A program made the translations under genes and the position numbers. Under the pieces are notes generated by a model. That model was not told the origin of the DNA, did no database searches, and saw only the letters and a list, made by a program, of their open reading frames with translations. From contig NZ_JAIVAT010000008.1 of assembly GCF_020172085.1 (NCBI RefSeq), forward strand, positions 331,172-395,171: a stretch of 64,000 bases of DNA, in the 5' to 3' direction. Positions 8,041-15,613 of this stretch are shown here, in pieces. Source of the DNA: Rossellomorea aquimaris (lineage in GTDB: Bacteria; Bacillota; Bacilli; Bacillales; Bacillaceae_B). Every line of letters begins with the position of its first letter. Position 1 is the stretch's first letter.

Positions 8041-9213
8041 ATGAATACACAACGATGGATGAGTACACATTTCTTCAGCTTTTTTATGACATGGGGGATT
8101 TTTCTACCTTATTGGGCCGGCTGGATGATTTACACAAAAGGTATTTCGGTATCAGAAGCTAGTTTGATTATGAGTCTTGGCTTGATTGCGAGGGGACTTT
8201 CCACATTATTCGCTTTTCCCTATTTGTTAGAGAGGATTAGTAATAAAACACTCTTGAACATAGCAGGTATCGGGGCACTTATCACCATTTTATGTTATGT
8301 TCCGGCACATTCTTTTACTGGCTTACTAATGGTAACAATCGCTTTAAACATTTTTTATCCCATTTTAATGCCCGCTTTAGATAGTGTTGCCGGTATTCTT
8401 GTGCAAAGTAAACAGTTGAAGCATTACGGTAAAAGTCGTCAATGGGGGTCCATTGGGTTTGTTTCAGTTGGCATCATGCTGACCGTTTTTACAGGCATGT
8501 TCGGAGATGATGTTATCTTCTGGGCGCTATTACTTGGAGTTAGTTGTTTTGTGGGGCTAAGCTTTTTGAAGGCTCCTGAGATTTTATCGAAAAAGCCACA
8601 AGCTGGCCAAACCAAAAAGATAAAGGTACTAGATCTACTGCAAATCAAACACTTCATGCTCGTTCTATTGATCGTTATCCTGCTTCAAGCAGCCCATGCT
8701 ACTTATTACAATTACGGCTATATCTTTCTACAAGAGATCGATGCACCTGTTTATCTTATTGGGGTCATTATTAACATTGCTGTCATCGCAGAAATTATTT
8801 TCTTTTCCATTGCAGATAAACGATTACATCACCTTTCACCAGGAACCTTATTAGCATTAGCCGCGGCTGGATCTTCCTTGCGCTGGATATTAGTATTTGC
8901 TTTTCCAAATGTCATGGTTTTCTCTATCGCACAAACACTACATGCCTTTTCGTTTGCGATGGGTCACTATGCCTTTATGAAATACTTAACCACTAACATT
9001 CCGCATATACAAATACCCAAAGCTCAAGGGATGTACTCAGCATTTGCCCTTAGCTGGAGCACTGCGGTTTTCACCATTTTCGGAGGCTACCTATATGAAA
9101 TTGAGCCTCGCTATGCCTTCATTGGAATGCTGGCCTGTAGTTTACCAGCGATGTTGATTGCGCTTGTATATCGAAGGGTAGAGGTTGAGAAGAATGTTTT
9201 AGTATCTGCTTAA
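8041..9213 (+). CDS. MFS transporter, HcaT / phenylpropionate-permease-like
   Basis: A 390-residue, roughly 12-helix transporter. Its start (FFMTWGIFLPYWAGWMIYTKG) and the QWGSIGFV region match the HcaT/LacY-like MFS group that takes up aromatic acids or sugars by proton symport. The ATG at 8041 has AGGAGG eight bases upstream; an ATG at 8020 and a further upstream frame lack one. It faces the YeiL-type regulator across a palindrome, so the pair is probably a regulated uptake unit. The substrate is unknown. Confidence 0.82.
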   Translation: MNTQRWMSTHFFSFFMTWGIFLPYWAGWMIYTKGISVSEASLIMSLGLIARGLSTLFAFPYLLERISNKTLLNIAGIGALITILCYVPAHSFTGLLMVTIALNIFYPILMPALDSVAGILVQSKQLKHYGKSRQWGSIGFVSVGIMLTVFTGMFGDDVIFWALLLGVSCFVGLSFLKAPEILSKKPQAGQTKKIKVLDLLQIKHFMLVLLIVILLQAAHATYYNYGYIFLQEIDAPVYLIGVIINIAVIAEIIFFSIADKRLHHLSPGTLLALAAAGSSLRWILVFAFPNVMVFSIAQTLHAFSFAMGHYAFMKYLTTNIPHIQIPKAQGMYSAFALSWSTAVFTIFGGYLYEIEPRYAFIGMLACSLPAMLIALVYRRVEVEKNVLVSA

Positions 9214-9249
9214 ATTTCTAGTAATTTAATTGTTCAACATAATAAAAAA

Positions 9250-9281
9250 TGATGAGACTTATCAATTTTGATAAGTCTCAT
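9250..9281. terminator. Bidirectional terminator, transporter and sulfotransferase
   Basis: A 14-bp perfect stem (9250-9263 with 9268-9281) with a 4-nt loop. The minus-strand side ends in a strong T-run. Confidence 0.85.
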
Positions 9282-9286
9282 CTGCT

Positions 9287-9913
9287 TTAAAATTTGTAAC
9301 CGAGTAAATCTATTTCTTTTTGAAAGAATTGTTTAATAATCCTAGTTTGGTTCTCATTATATTGTGTACGATAACTTTGTCGATTTTTCCTAAAATCACC
9401 TTTTGCCTTTGGTAGCCAACCATCGAAAGGAAGACCTATATGATCACAAATAGATTTCAAATCACTTTCTAAACTTTCATATTTCCCCAGATAATCAACA
9501 GCCGGTTGATGATTCAATGTATAGATGGGGAAATTATAAGCACCTTTATATTTCTCTTGTTCTAAATATTTTTCAAAACTTTGTTTTTCTGAATTTCCAC
9601 TATAATAATATAAAGAAATCACTTTGTCCCAAGGATTTCTATCGAAACAAAATTTATAATACGTGCTCCATATATCGTCTCCTATTAAAGACTTTATTTT
9701 ATTTGCAGGAATGTGGTTATAGAATTTTGTTGAGCCAATATTGTAATTTTGAGGATATTTACCAAGTTTAGCTCTAATTTTTTCATCATCCGGTGATATA
9801 GGAGTGATAATATCGCTATCACCACAATACCTGGATAAGGAAATCTCGACACTTGTCCCCGCCGTTTTTTTGGTTTTCAAAAAAATAAATTTATATTTAT
9901 GAGAAATAATCAT
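9287..9913 (-). CDS. Sulfotransferase family protein (PAPS-dependent)
   Basis: A 208-residue protein of the Sulfotransfer_2-like group. An early 5'-phosphosulfate loop (FIFLKTKKTAGTSVE) and a downstream 3'-phosphate-binding segment (FCFDRNPWDKVISLYYY) are the two PAPS motifs. The acceptor may be a carbohydrate or cell-surface glycan. The ATG at 9913 is preceded by GGAG; an ATG at 9940 has no ribosome binding site. The gene and its flanks are visibly more AT-rich than their neighbours and it stands alone between core genes, suggesting horizontal acquisition. Short for the family but both motifs are intact. Confidence 0.78.
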   Translation of the reverse strand: MIISHKYKFIFLKTKKTAGTSVEISLSRYCGDSDIITPISPDDEKIRAKLGKYPQNYNIGSTKFYNHIPANKIKSLIGDDIWSTYYKFCFDRNPWDKVISLYYYSGNSEKQSFEKYLEQEKYKGAYNFPIYTLNHQPAVDYLGKYESLESDLKSICDHIGLPFDGWLPKAKGDFRKNRQSYRTQYNENQTRIIKQFFQKEIDLLGYKF

Positions 9914-10165
9914 TACTCCATTCCCCTTACTCTTAATCATACTTTTTTTATATCTTATTTAATTTATTTTCTTATGGAACGGCCTTTTCCTTATTCTAAC
10001 TGTTAAAAGTTGTTATACAGCTTCTTTTAAGTGCTGAGAAAGTCCTTTCTAGTCTAATTTCTATCTTTGAAAAAATTTTCGCCCTTAACTAATCAGTACG
10101 GCATTAAAAATGGAGTAAAAGATAAGTTCTTGGAAGTAGAATCCAAAAAAAATTGTGTAATAAAA

Positions 10166-10189
10166 AAACGGCAGATTGTTCTGCCGTTT
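10166..10189 (-). terminator. Terminator of rlmH
   Basis: A 9-bp stem (10166-10174 with 10181-10189), 6-nt loop, and a T-run on the minus strand. Confidence 0.85.
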
Positions 10190-10237
10190 AGATTTACAAT
10201 GATTTTTATAAATCCGCATCTTGTAATGGTTTCGCCC

Positions 10238-10717
10238 TCACTTATGGTACGGTTCCCCCCGATTAATCCGAAACGCCCGGTAAATCTGCTCCACCAATAT
10301 CAGTCTCATCAGCTGATGGGGAAAGGTCATCTTTGAAAATGAAAGAGTCTCATTCGACCGCTTGATCACATCATCACTCAGCCCCAATGACCCGCCAATC
10401 ACAAATGCTACTTTGCTTTTCCCATACGTGGCAAGCTTGTCCAGGTTATCGGCTAACTCTTCTGAAGAGCGCATTTTCCCTTGGATGGCCAGTGCGATGA
10501 CATGGTGATCCGGTGATATCTTTGAAAGGATCCTTTCTCCTTCCTTATTCTTGACCTGTTCCATTTCAGAATCACTCAGTACTTCAGGGGCTTTTTCGTC
10601 TGCCAGCTCCACAATGTCGATCTTTGCATACGCCCCTAGACGCTTCACATATTCGCCAATTCCCTGTTTTAAGTATTTCTCTTTCAACTTTCCAACCGTT
10701 ACAATGGTGATATTCAC
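10238..10717 (-). CDS. rlmH: 23S rRNA (pseudouridine-1915-N3)-methyltransferase
   Basis: A 159-residue SPOUT methyltransferase that methylates pseudouridine 1915 in helix 69 of 23S rRNA on assembled 70S ribosomes. The full length matches the family; the SAM-binding knot region [13 protein letters not shown] and the C-terminal [11 protein letters not shown] are diagnostic. It is the yydA equivalent of B. subtilis and lies downstream of the CxxH/CxxC gene and htrC, as there. The upstream gap carries a DnaA-box cluster. Confidence 0.97.
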   Translation of the reverse strand: MNITIVTVGKLKEKYLKQGIGEYVKRLGAYAKIDIVELADEKAPEVLSDSEMEQVKNKEGERILSKISPDHHVIALAIQGKMRSSEELADNLDKLATYGKSKVAFVIGGSLGLSDDVIKRSNETLSFSKMTFPHQLMRLILVEQIYRAFRINRGEPYHK

Positions 10718-10812
10718 ACATCCACACTCACTTTACAAACAATTTACAAACACATTATCCACAGAAACTATCCACATATCCACAGATCACTTCCGCATAT
10801 AGTATGGGAATA

Positions 10813-10971
10813 TTAGTTCGCCACTATATATATTGCGTTATTCTCACAATATTCACAGGTTGTGGATAACTTTTTTTCTTCAGATAGTTCTTCCAGCTGT
10901 GGTGCTACTTCATGCTCATCGACGACAATATCCATGGCTAATTCCACGTGCTCTAAGCAGCAAAAAATCAT
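10813..10971 (-). CDS. CxxH/CxxC small protein
   Basis: A 52-residue protein beginning MIFCCLEHVELAMD and containing CEYC near the C-terminus. The CxxH-like CLEH and CxxC pairs give the family its name and suggest a small metal-binding fold. The ATG at 10971 follows GAGGAGG at good spacing. It sits between htrC and rlmH, a position I associate with this family in Bacillus. A reverse DnaA box (10861-10869) lies inside it. The function is unknown. Confidence 0.82.
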   Translation of the reverse strand: MIFCCLEHVELAMDIVVDEHEVAPQLEELSEEKKLSTTCEYCENNAIYIVAN

Positions 10972-11044
10972 GTCGTTTCCTCCTCATCCTTCTTTAAAAT
11001 TCCTGTTCATATACTTATCCACAAACATCATATCATGTAAAGAA

Positions 11045-11077
11045 AAAGCAGGAAAGGGCACATGCCTTCCTGCTTTT
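11045..11077. terminator. Terminator of htrC
   Basis: An imperfect hairpin with AAAGCAGGAA (11045-11054) pairing to TTCCTGCTTT (11067-11076) and T-runs on both strands. Confidence 0.75.
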
Positions 11078-11092
11078 CGTTTTATCCACAAC

Positions 11093-12337
11093 CTATAATC
11101 GCGATTCGTCCGTTAATTTCATCGTGACTTCTTTCTTCTTACCATCACGATAGAAGGTGACTTTCATTTGATCGTTCACTTCTTTTTTCGTATAAAGATG
11201 CTTCCTGAGATCGATCACATTTTGAATCTTCTCGCCATCAAGCTCTGTGATGACATCAAGTTCTTGAAGTCCGGCCTGTGCAGCAGGTGAATTAGGAACG
11301 GTTTGTCTGATCATCACACCATAATTAATGTCTTTCGGCAGCTTTAATGTTTCCTGCTGATGATAAGCAGAAATCTGGTTAACGTCTTCAAGGGTCACAC
11401 CCATTGCCGGACGCTTGACCTCTCCGTACTTCTCTAAATCCTCAATGATTGGCCGGGCAGAATTAATGGGAATGGCAAGTCCAATGCCTTCAACGGCTTC
11501 TTGGGCAATTTTCATGGAGTTGATGCCGACCAGCTGTCCGGATATATTGATGAGTGCTCCGCCACTGTTACCCGGGTTGATCGCTGCATCAGTTTGCAGT
11601 ACTTCCGCATTCCAATCTTCCATCCCATCCTGATTAATGTCTACCGGGATCGTTCTTTCCACACCGGATACGACTCCTTGTGTCACAGAACCTGAGAATT
11701 GTAGTCCCAACGGGTTACCGATGGCAATGACAGGTTCTCCCGCTTTCAGCTCGTCCGAATTTCCAAACTCGGCAATGTCGTCATTCTTGATCTTGCTTCC
11801 ATCGATTTCGATGACGGCAAGGTCGGTCCAAACATCGGTACCGCGAAGCTTCGCCGGGACCTTTGTGCCGTCAGCCAAAGTGACCTCAAGCTGGTCAGCC
11901 CCTTCAACCACGTGATTGTTCGTTACGATATACACCGTATTTCCTTCTTTTTTATACATGACCCCGGAACCTGTTCCCGCCTGTTGGTCCTGGGTTTGTC
12001 CGCCACCCTGACCCCAGAAGCTTTGGGACTGGATGTTCGTGATGCCGACTACGGAGTCTCCCGTCTTCTCAACTGCTTTCGTCACATCCGTCGTCACGTT
12101 GACAGACACATTCTTTGTAGCTCCATTATGGTAATTCTGGTCCGTCTCTTTCAGATCCTGATCCGGTTGGACCGAATAAGGTAATATATCAAAGTTCGTC
12201 AGCTGAGGAATGGCCACGACCACGAGAATCGCTCCCAGGATGACCCCAAATAGCCCCGCAAGAAACATCCCGCCCCGATTTCCCTTTTGTCTGCCAGTCC
12301 TGCCTTCCGAGTTATGATTGCCGTCATAATATCCCAC
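11093..12337 (-). CDS. htrC: S1C serine protease HtrC (YyxA), membrane-anchored HtrA type
   Basis: A 414-residue DegP/HtrA-family envelope quality-control protease. A short charged cytosolic N-terminus is followed by one membrane segment (about 24-44), then a trypsin-like domain with the triad His142 (TNNHVV), Asp172 (TDLAVIE) and Ser258 (NPGNSGGAL), and one PDZ domain (about 306-405). The start is GTG with AAGGA upstream. It ends the walRKHIJ-htrC synteny block but is separated from walJ by its own terminator and a structured element. Confidence 0.95.
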   Translation of the reverse strand: MGYYDGNHNSEGRTGRQKGNRGGMFLAGLFGVILGAILVVVAIPQLTNFDILPYSVQPDQDLKETDQNYHNGATKNVSVNVTTDVTKAVEKTGDSVVGITNIQSQSFWGQGGGQTQDQQAGTGSGVMYKKEGNTVYIVTNNHVVEGADQLEVTLADGTKVPAKLRGTDVWTDLAVIEIDGSKIKNDDIAEFGNSDELKAGEPVIAIGNPLGLQFSGSVTQGVVSGVERTIPVDINQDGMEDWNAEVLQTDAAINPGNSGGALINISGQLVGINSMKIAQEAVEGIGLAIPINSARPIIEDLEKYGEVKRPAMGVTLEDVNQISAYHQQETLKLPKDINYGVMIRQTVPNSPAAQAGLQELDVITELDGEKIQNVIDLRKHLYTKKEVNDQMKVTFYRDGKKKEVTMKLTDESRL

Positions 12338-12460
12338 GTTTCATCATCCTTTCTACCAGCTATTCCTTTTGTTATTTTATCTTTCCAAGCCCGATTATAG
12401 TCAGATTAAATTAAAAAATGATGAAAAAAAGGTAAGAATTTCATCATGATACCAAAAGCG

Positions 12461-12570
12461 CAGGTGGCTTGACCAGAGGCGACATGCATATGGCGCGAAC
12501 ACCGGAAAGGCGCTCTTTGCCTTTTTGGTGTTCGTGACTTATGACCTCGAGCCTCTAGCCGCCGGAGCTG
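12461..12570. repeat. GC-rich multi-stem palindromic element
   Basis: Nested pairing: GGTGGC (12463-12468) with GCCGCC (12558-12563), AGAGGC (12475-12480) with GCCTCT (12551-12556), CGAACACC (12496-12503) with GGTGTTCG (12527-12534), and AAAGGC (12506-12511) with GCCTTT (12519-12524). It resembles, from memory, a recurring Bacillaceae intergenic palindrome; a structured RNA is the alternative. Confidence 0.6.
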
Positions 12571-12613
12571 GATGATTACCGATTGGGTATATATCTTCTT
12601 TATGTAAAACACA

Positions 12614-12643
12614 AAAAGGTGAGGACAGAGGTCCTCACCTTTT
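12614..12643 (-). terminator. Terminator of the wal operon
   Basis: A 12-bp perfect stem (12615-12626 with 12631-12642), 4-nt loop and a T-run on the minus strand, just beyond walJ. Confidence 0.9.
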
Positions 12644-12683
12644 ACATACCATCAAAAGAGAATTCATAAACATTTAAACCGGT

Positions 12684-13478
12684 TTAAATCGCAACTAAAG
12701 GCGTTGGTACTTTAGGATCCGTATCAAATAGATCAATTTGTTCTCCTACCATTATTCCCTTTGATTCAAGTGTCTGAGTAACACTCATCCTTGCCAGGTC
12801 CTTCATGTTGTTATCGAGGCTTAAATGGGCTAGATAAATGCCTTTTGTATTTTCTCCCATCACTTCACTCATGGCAATGGCAGCATCCTCATTGGATACA
12901 TGACCATAGTCACTGAGGATCCGCCGCTTGATATTCCATGGGTAACGGCACATGCGAAGCATTCCCACATCATGGTTACTTTCGAATACGTAAGCATCGG
13001 CATTTGAGATGATCCCTTTCATCCGATCGCTTACATATCCCGTATCGGTGACAAGAACAAGCTTCTTATCTCCATGGTGGAATATATAAAACATCGGTTC
13101 AGCGGCGTCATGTGATACACCGAAGGACTCAATGCTCAGTCCTCCAAAGTGCTTGGACGTTTCCATATCAAAGGAGAACTTCTGCTCCGTATCGATTTTC
13201 CCCACTAAACCATCCATGGCATTCCAGGTCTTATCATTCGCATAGATCGGAAGCTTGTACTTTCTTGCCAACACACCGATCCCTTTAATATGGTCACTAT
13301 GCTCATGCGTGACGAGAATCCCTGACAGATCTTCTATCTTCCTGTCGATCTGACTGAACAAACCTTCCATCTGCTTGCCGCTTAAGCCGGCATCGACAAG
13401 GAAGGAATGCTCCTCTGACTCGACAAATATTGCATTTCCTGTACTGCCGCTGGCAAGCACACTAAAATGCATCGTCAT
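12684..13478 (-). CDS. walJ: WalJ (YycJ), metallo-beta-lactamase-fold nuclease-like protein
   Basis: A 264-residue MBL-fold protein with the metal motif [10 protein letters not shown], the opening [16 protein letters not shown] and a later VTDTGYVS. WalJ is linked to cell-wall and division coordination and has been proposed to have nuclease activity. The ATG at 13478 is chosen because AGGAG lies 8 bases before it; the GTG at 13487 abuts the Shine-Dalgarno. Last gene of the walRKHIJ operon. Confidence 0.95.
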   Translation of the reverse strand: MTMHFSVLASGSTGNAIFVESEEHSFLVDAGLSGKQMEGLFSQIDRKIEDLSGILVTHEHSDHIKGIGVLARKYKLPIYANDKTWNAMDGLVGKIDTEQKFSFDMETSKHFGGLSIESFGVSHDAAEPMFYIFHHGDKKLVLVTDTGYVSDRMKGIISNADAYVFESNHDVGMLRMCRYPWNIKRRILSDYGHVSNEDAAIAMSEVMGENTKGIYLAHLSLDNNMKDLARMSVTQTLESKGIMVGEQIDLFDTDPKVPTPLVAI

Positions 13479-13489
13479 AACGCTCACTC

Positions 13490-14290
13490 CTATGTTTCTT
13501 TTTCTGGATTGGTGATTTCTACGATCTGTGCCTCAACGGCATTGATGAACAAATCTTCTTTCTTACCATCTTTTTCGACGACGAAGTGCCAGGTAGGAGC
13601 CAAAAATTGATAATCATCCGATAAAAACGTTGAATAACCAAGGCTTGGAACACCGACGATTTCACTTCCATTGTCAATTTCATTGTTGTCCACTAAGAAC
13701 CTAAGAGCGTCAAAGGGGGCAACCAATTGTTTCTTTCCTGTCGTTTCTTTCAAGTTATCCAACAATGTTTGTTTATAAGATACAATTTCCCTATTTGTAT
13801 TTAAATAGAAGATTAGCTTTCCACTTGTGTTATTAAAAATCTTCCGGTCTTTATACGTTTGAAAATAGACCAGGGTCTGATCTTCTTTACTATACTTCCA
13901 GAAGCTGTACTGTTCTCCACTGACAATATGATCTTTAAGAAACTCCTTTAATTCATCCGGGGAAAAGTTCTCACTGATGGGAACAGGCTCATTTAAAGTT
14001 GAATTTATTGTATTGTCATTCACAGCATTCACTTCTTGATCCTTTAATTTCTCCAGATCTTTTTGAGTGAATTTTTTTGTATTTGCACTGATGAGCGCAT
14101 CTTTGACCGGCTCTTTTGACAGCTTTGGAGGATACTGTATATTAGCAGCTTTTAACGTTTCTTCAAAGGTTGTCTGTTCTAATGTATCGGGGTTGCTCGA
14201 CCGGATTTTATTCATGAATATGGTCAGGAGAAAAATATCCAAAACCAGAAAGACGATTATAAAAATGCTCTTTGTTTTACTCCAATCCAT
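13490..14290 (-). CDS. walI: WalI (YycI), two-component regulatory membrane protein
   Basis: A 266-residue protein with one N-terminal membrane helix ([18 protein letters not shown]) and an extracytoplasmic domain. In B. subtilis WalI and WalH form a complex with WalK in the membrane and lower its kinase activity. It starts 3 bases after the walH stop, with GGAGGGG inside the end of walH. Length and position fit the family. Confidence 0.94.
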   Translation of the reverse strand: MDWSKTKSIFIIVFLVLDIFLLTIFMNKIRSSNPDTLEQTTFEETLKAANIQYPPKLSKEPVKDALISANTKKFTQKDLEKLKDQEVNAVNDNTINSTLNEPVPISENFSPDELKEFLKDHIVSGEQYSFWKYSKEDQTLVYFQTYKDRKIFNNTSGKLIFYLNTNREIVSYKQTLLDNLKETTGKKQLVAPFDALRFLVDNNEIDNGSEIVGVPSLGYSTFLSDDYQFLAPTWHFVVEKDGKKEDLFINAVEAQIVEITNPEKET

Positions 14291-14293
14291 TGG

Positions 14294-15613
14294 TTAGAAC
14301 CCCTCCAATTCTTCCAGTGGGACCCTAATCCAGTTTCCACTCAGCTTGTAATACCAGGAAGGTTCAAATATTAAGAACTTCTTATTGGATTCATTGGTAT
14401 CCCTGATCATCTTATATCCAACGACAATGTCCTCGACATCTTCGAGTTTTTTAGAGCCTTCCTTCTTCAATGCATAAAGCACAGAAGCACCTGAAGGCAG
14501 ACGAACATCTCTGATTGCATTTTTCGATACCATATCCAGTGTAAAATACGGCCTTTCATATTTACTGATGGAATTATTTCCCCACTCTTGAATAACCTCT
14601 GCCATTTGATTTTCGTTAAAGACCGGATGGTTTTCCATAAACAGCCTGTAAACGATCTTGTTTTCTACAGAACTGCTGGAAAAGAAATGATAATCATCCG
14701 TCCAACCACCGTGATCATTGACAAATTCCATGCTTTTTTGGAGTAAAGAAGCAGAAGGTATGGAGGAATCACTATCGACAGATAAATTGATATACGATAG
14801 CGTGCTGTATTCTTCATCCGTCTTCATGAAACTTGGTACATTGATAAAGGTATTCTTGTCTACTTCAACGTTATTTGGATCACTGAACAATGCTTTCTTA
14901 AAATCATCCAATGATAGTCTATCAGCATAGAATCGATAGCTTTTATACTCTTTTGGTGATCTGGGAAGAAAGATATTTTTCTTAGAGTTCAGAGGCTGCT
15001 CAATATATTCATCATAAGATGCTACCTGTTTCAAGAATGTTTTCTCGAATTCTTGAATACTTTCCACATTTACACGGCATTCATAAAAGTACTTCTTCCC
15101 AGAATCAAGGGATGCAAAATAAATCGTCCCTGCATCAGAGTTGACCGTGTTTAAATCGATTACGATGCGGTCGAATGAGGTAGTGGGAATGTTTTTTTCT
15201 TCAAAATGGATGACACGATTATAGATAGAAAAGGGCACATTGTCAGGAAACACTATTTCAACTTTCTTTTCTCCGTGAATCATGGACTTAATTTCATCTT
15301 TGGAATATTGATTTGAATAATCTTTTAAATCAAACAGCGTCCAGGAACTCAATCCCTTTATGACAGTGTCCATTTCTTCTCCATCCAGCGTCCCGACCGT
15401 TTTAGTACCTGAATGATAAAAAAGTTGATACGGCTTGATCAATACCTTTGATAGATCAGGCTCATCAATTTTTTCCCCCACTGAAACATCAAAGGTTTCA
15501 CTGCTATTAATCGTGTCATATCCGGGTTGATACGTCCAAAGGTTAAAGGTTAGAAAAATACTGATACAAACAAGTAAGGTTAATATTATCGATTTTATTT
15601 TTTCGTATTTCAT
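14294..15613 (-). CDS. walH: WalH (YycH), negative regulator of WalK
   Basis: About 439 residues with one N-terminal membrane helix and a large extracytoplasmic YycH domain; the partner of WalI and WalK. The ATG at 15613 overlaps the walK stop as ATGA, with AGAGGA inside walK; a TTG two codons upstream is less likely. The low conservation and Lys/Asp/Ser-rich character are normal for the family. Confidence 0.94.
   Translation of the reverse strand: MKYEKIKSIILTLLVCISIFLTFNLWTYQPGYDTINSSETFDVSVGEKIDEPDLSKVLIKPYQLFYHSGTKTVGTLDGEEMDTVIKGLSSWTLFDLKDYSNQYSKDEIKSMIHGEKKVEIVFPDNVPFSIYNRVIHFEEKNIPTTSFDRIVIDLNTVNSDAGTIYFASLDSGKKYFYECRVNVESIQEFEKTFLKQVASYDEYIEQPLNSKKNIFLPRSPKEYKSYRFYADRLSLDDFKKALFSDPNNVEVDKNTFINVPSFMKTDEEYSTLSYINLSVDSDSSIPSASLLQKSMEFVNDHGGWTDDYHFFSSSSVENKIVYRLFMENHPVFNENQMAEVIQEWGNNSISKYERPYFTLDMVSKNAIRDVRLPSGASVLYALKKEGSKKLEDVEDIVVGYKMIRDTNESNKKFLIFEPSWYYKLSGNWIRVPLEELEGF

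Larger units (their letters stand above)
10755..11090. other. DnaA-box cluster outside oriC (yydA/rlmH locus)
   Basis: Perfect TTATCCACA boxes at 10755-10763, 10861-10869 (reverse), 11015-11023 and 11082-11090, plus single-mismatch boxes at 10768-10776 and 10776-10784. Six boxes fall within 340 bp, about 42 kb from oriC. In B. subtilis a DnaA-binding cluster is known near the orthologous yydA gene. Confidence 0.8.
12338..12683. other. Intergenic region between htrC and walJ
   Basis: No gene is supported. It holds a GC-rich folded element at 12461-12570 and the walJ terminator. A 68-codon frame on the minus strand across it is a by-product of the folded element. Confidence 0.6.

Noticed and set aside
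10067..10336. 89-codon plus-strand frame overlapping the end of rlmH
   Set aside because: It runs antisense into a well-supported gene and through the rlmH terminator.
12406..12612. 68-codon frame on the minus strand
   Set aside because: It spans the folded GC-rich element, is rich in Arg/His/Cys as a by-product, and has no ribosome binding site.
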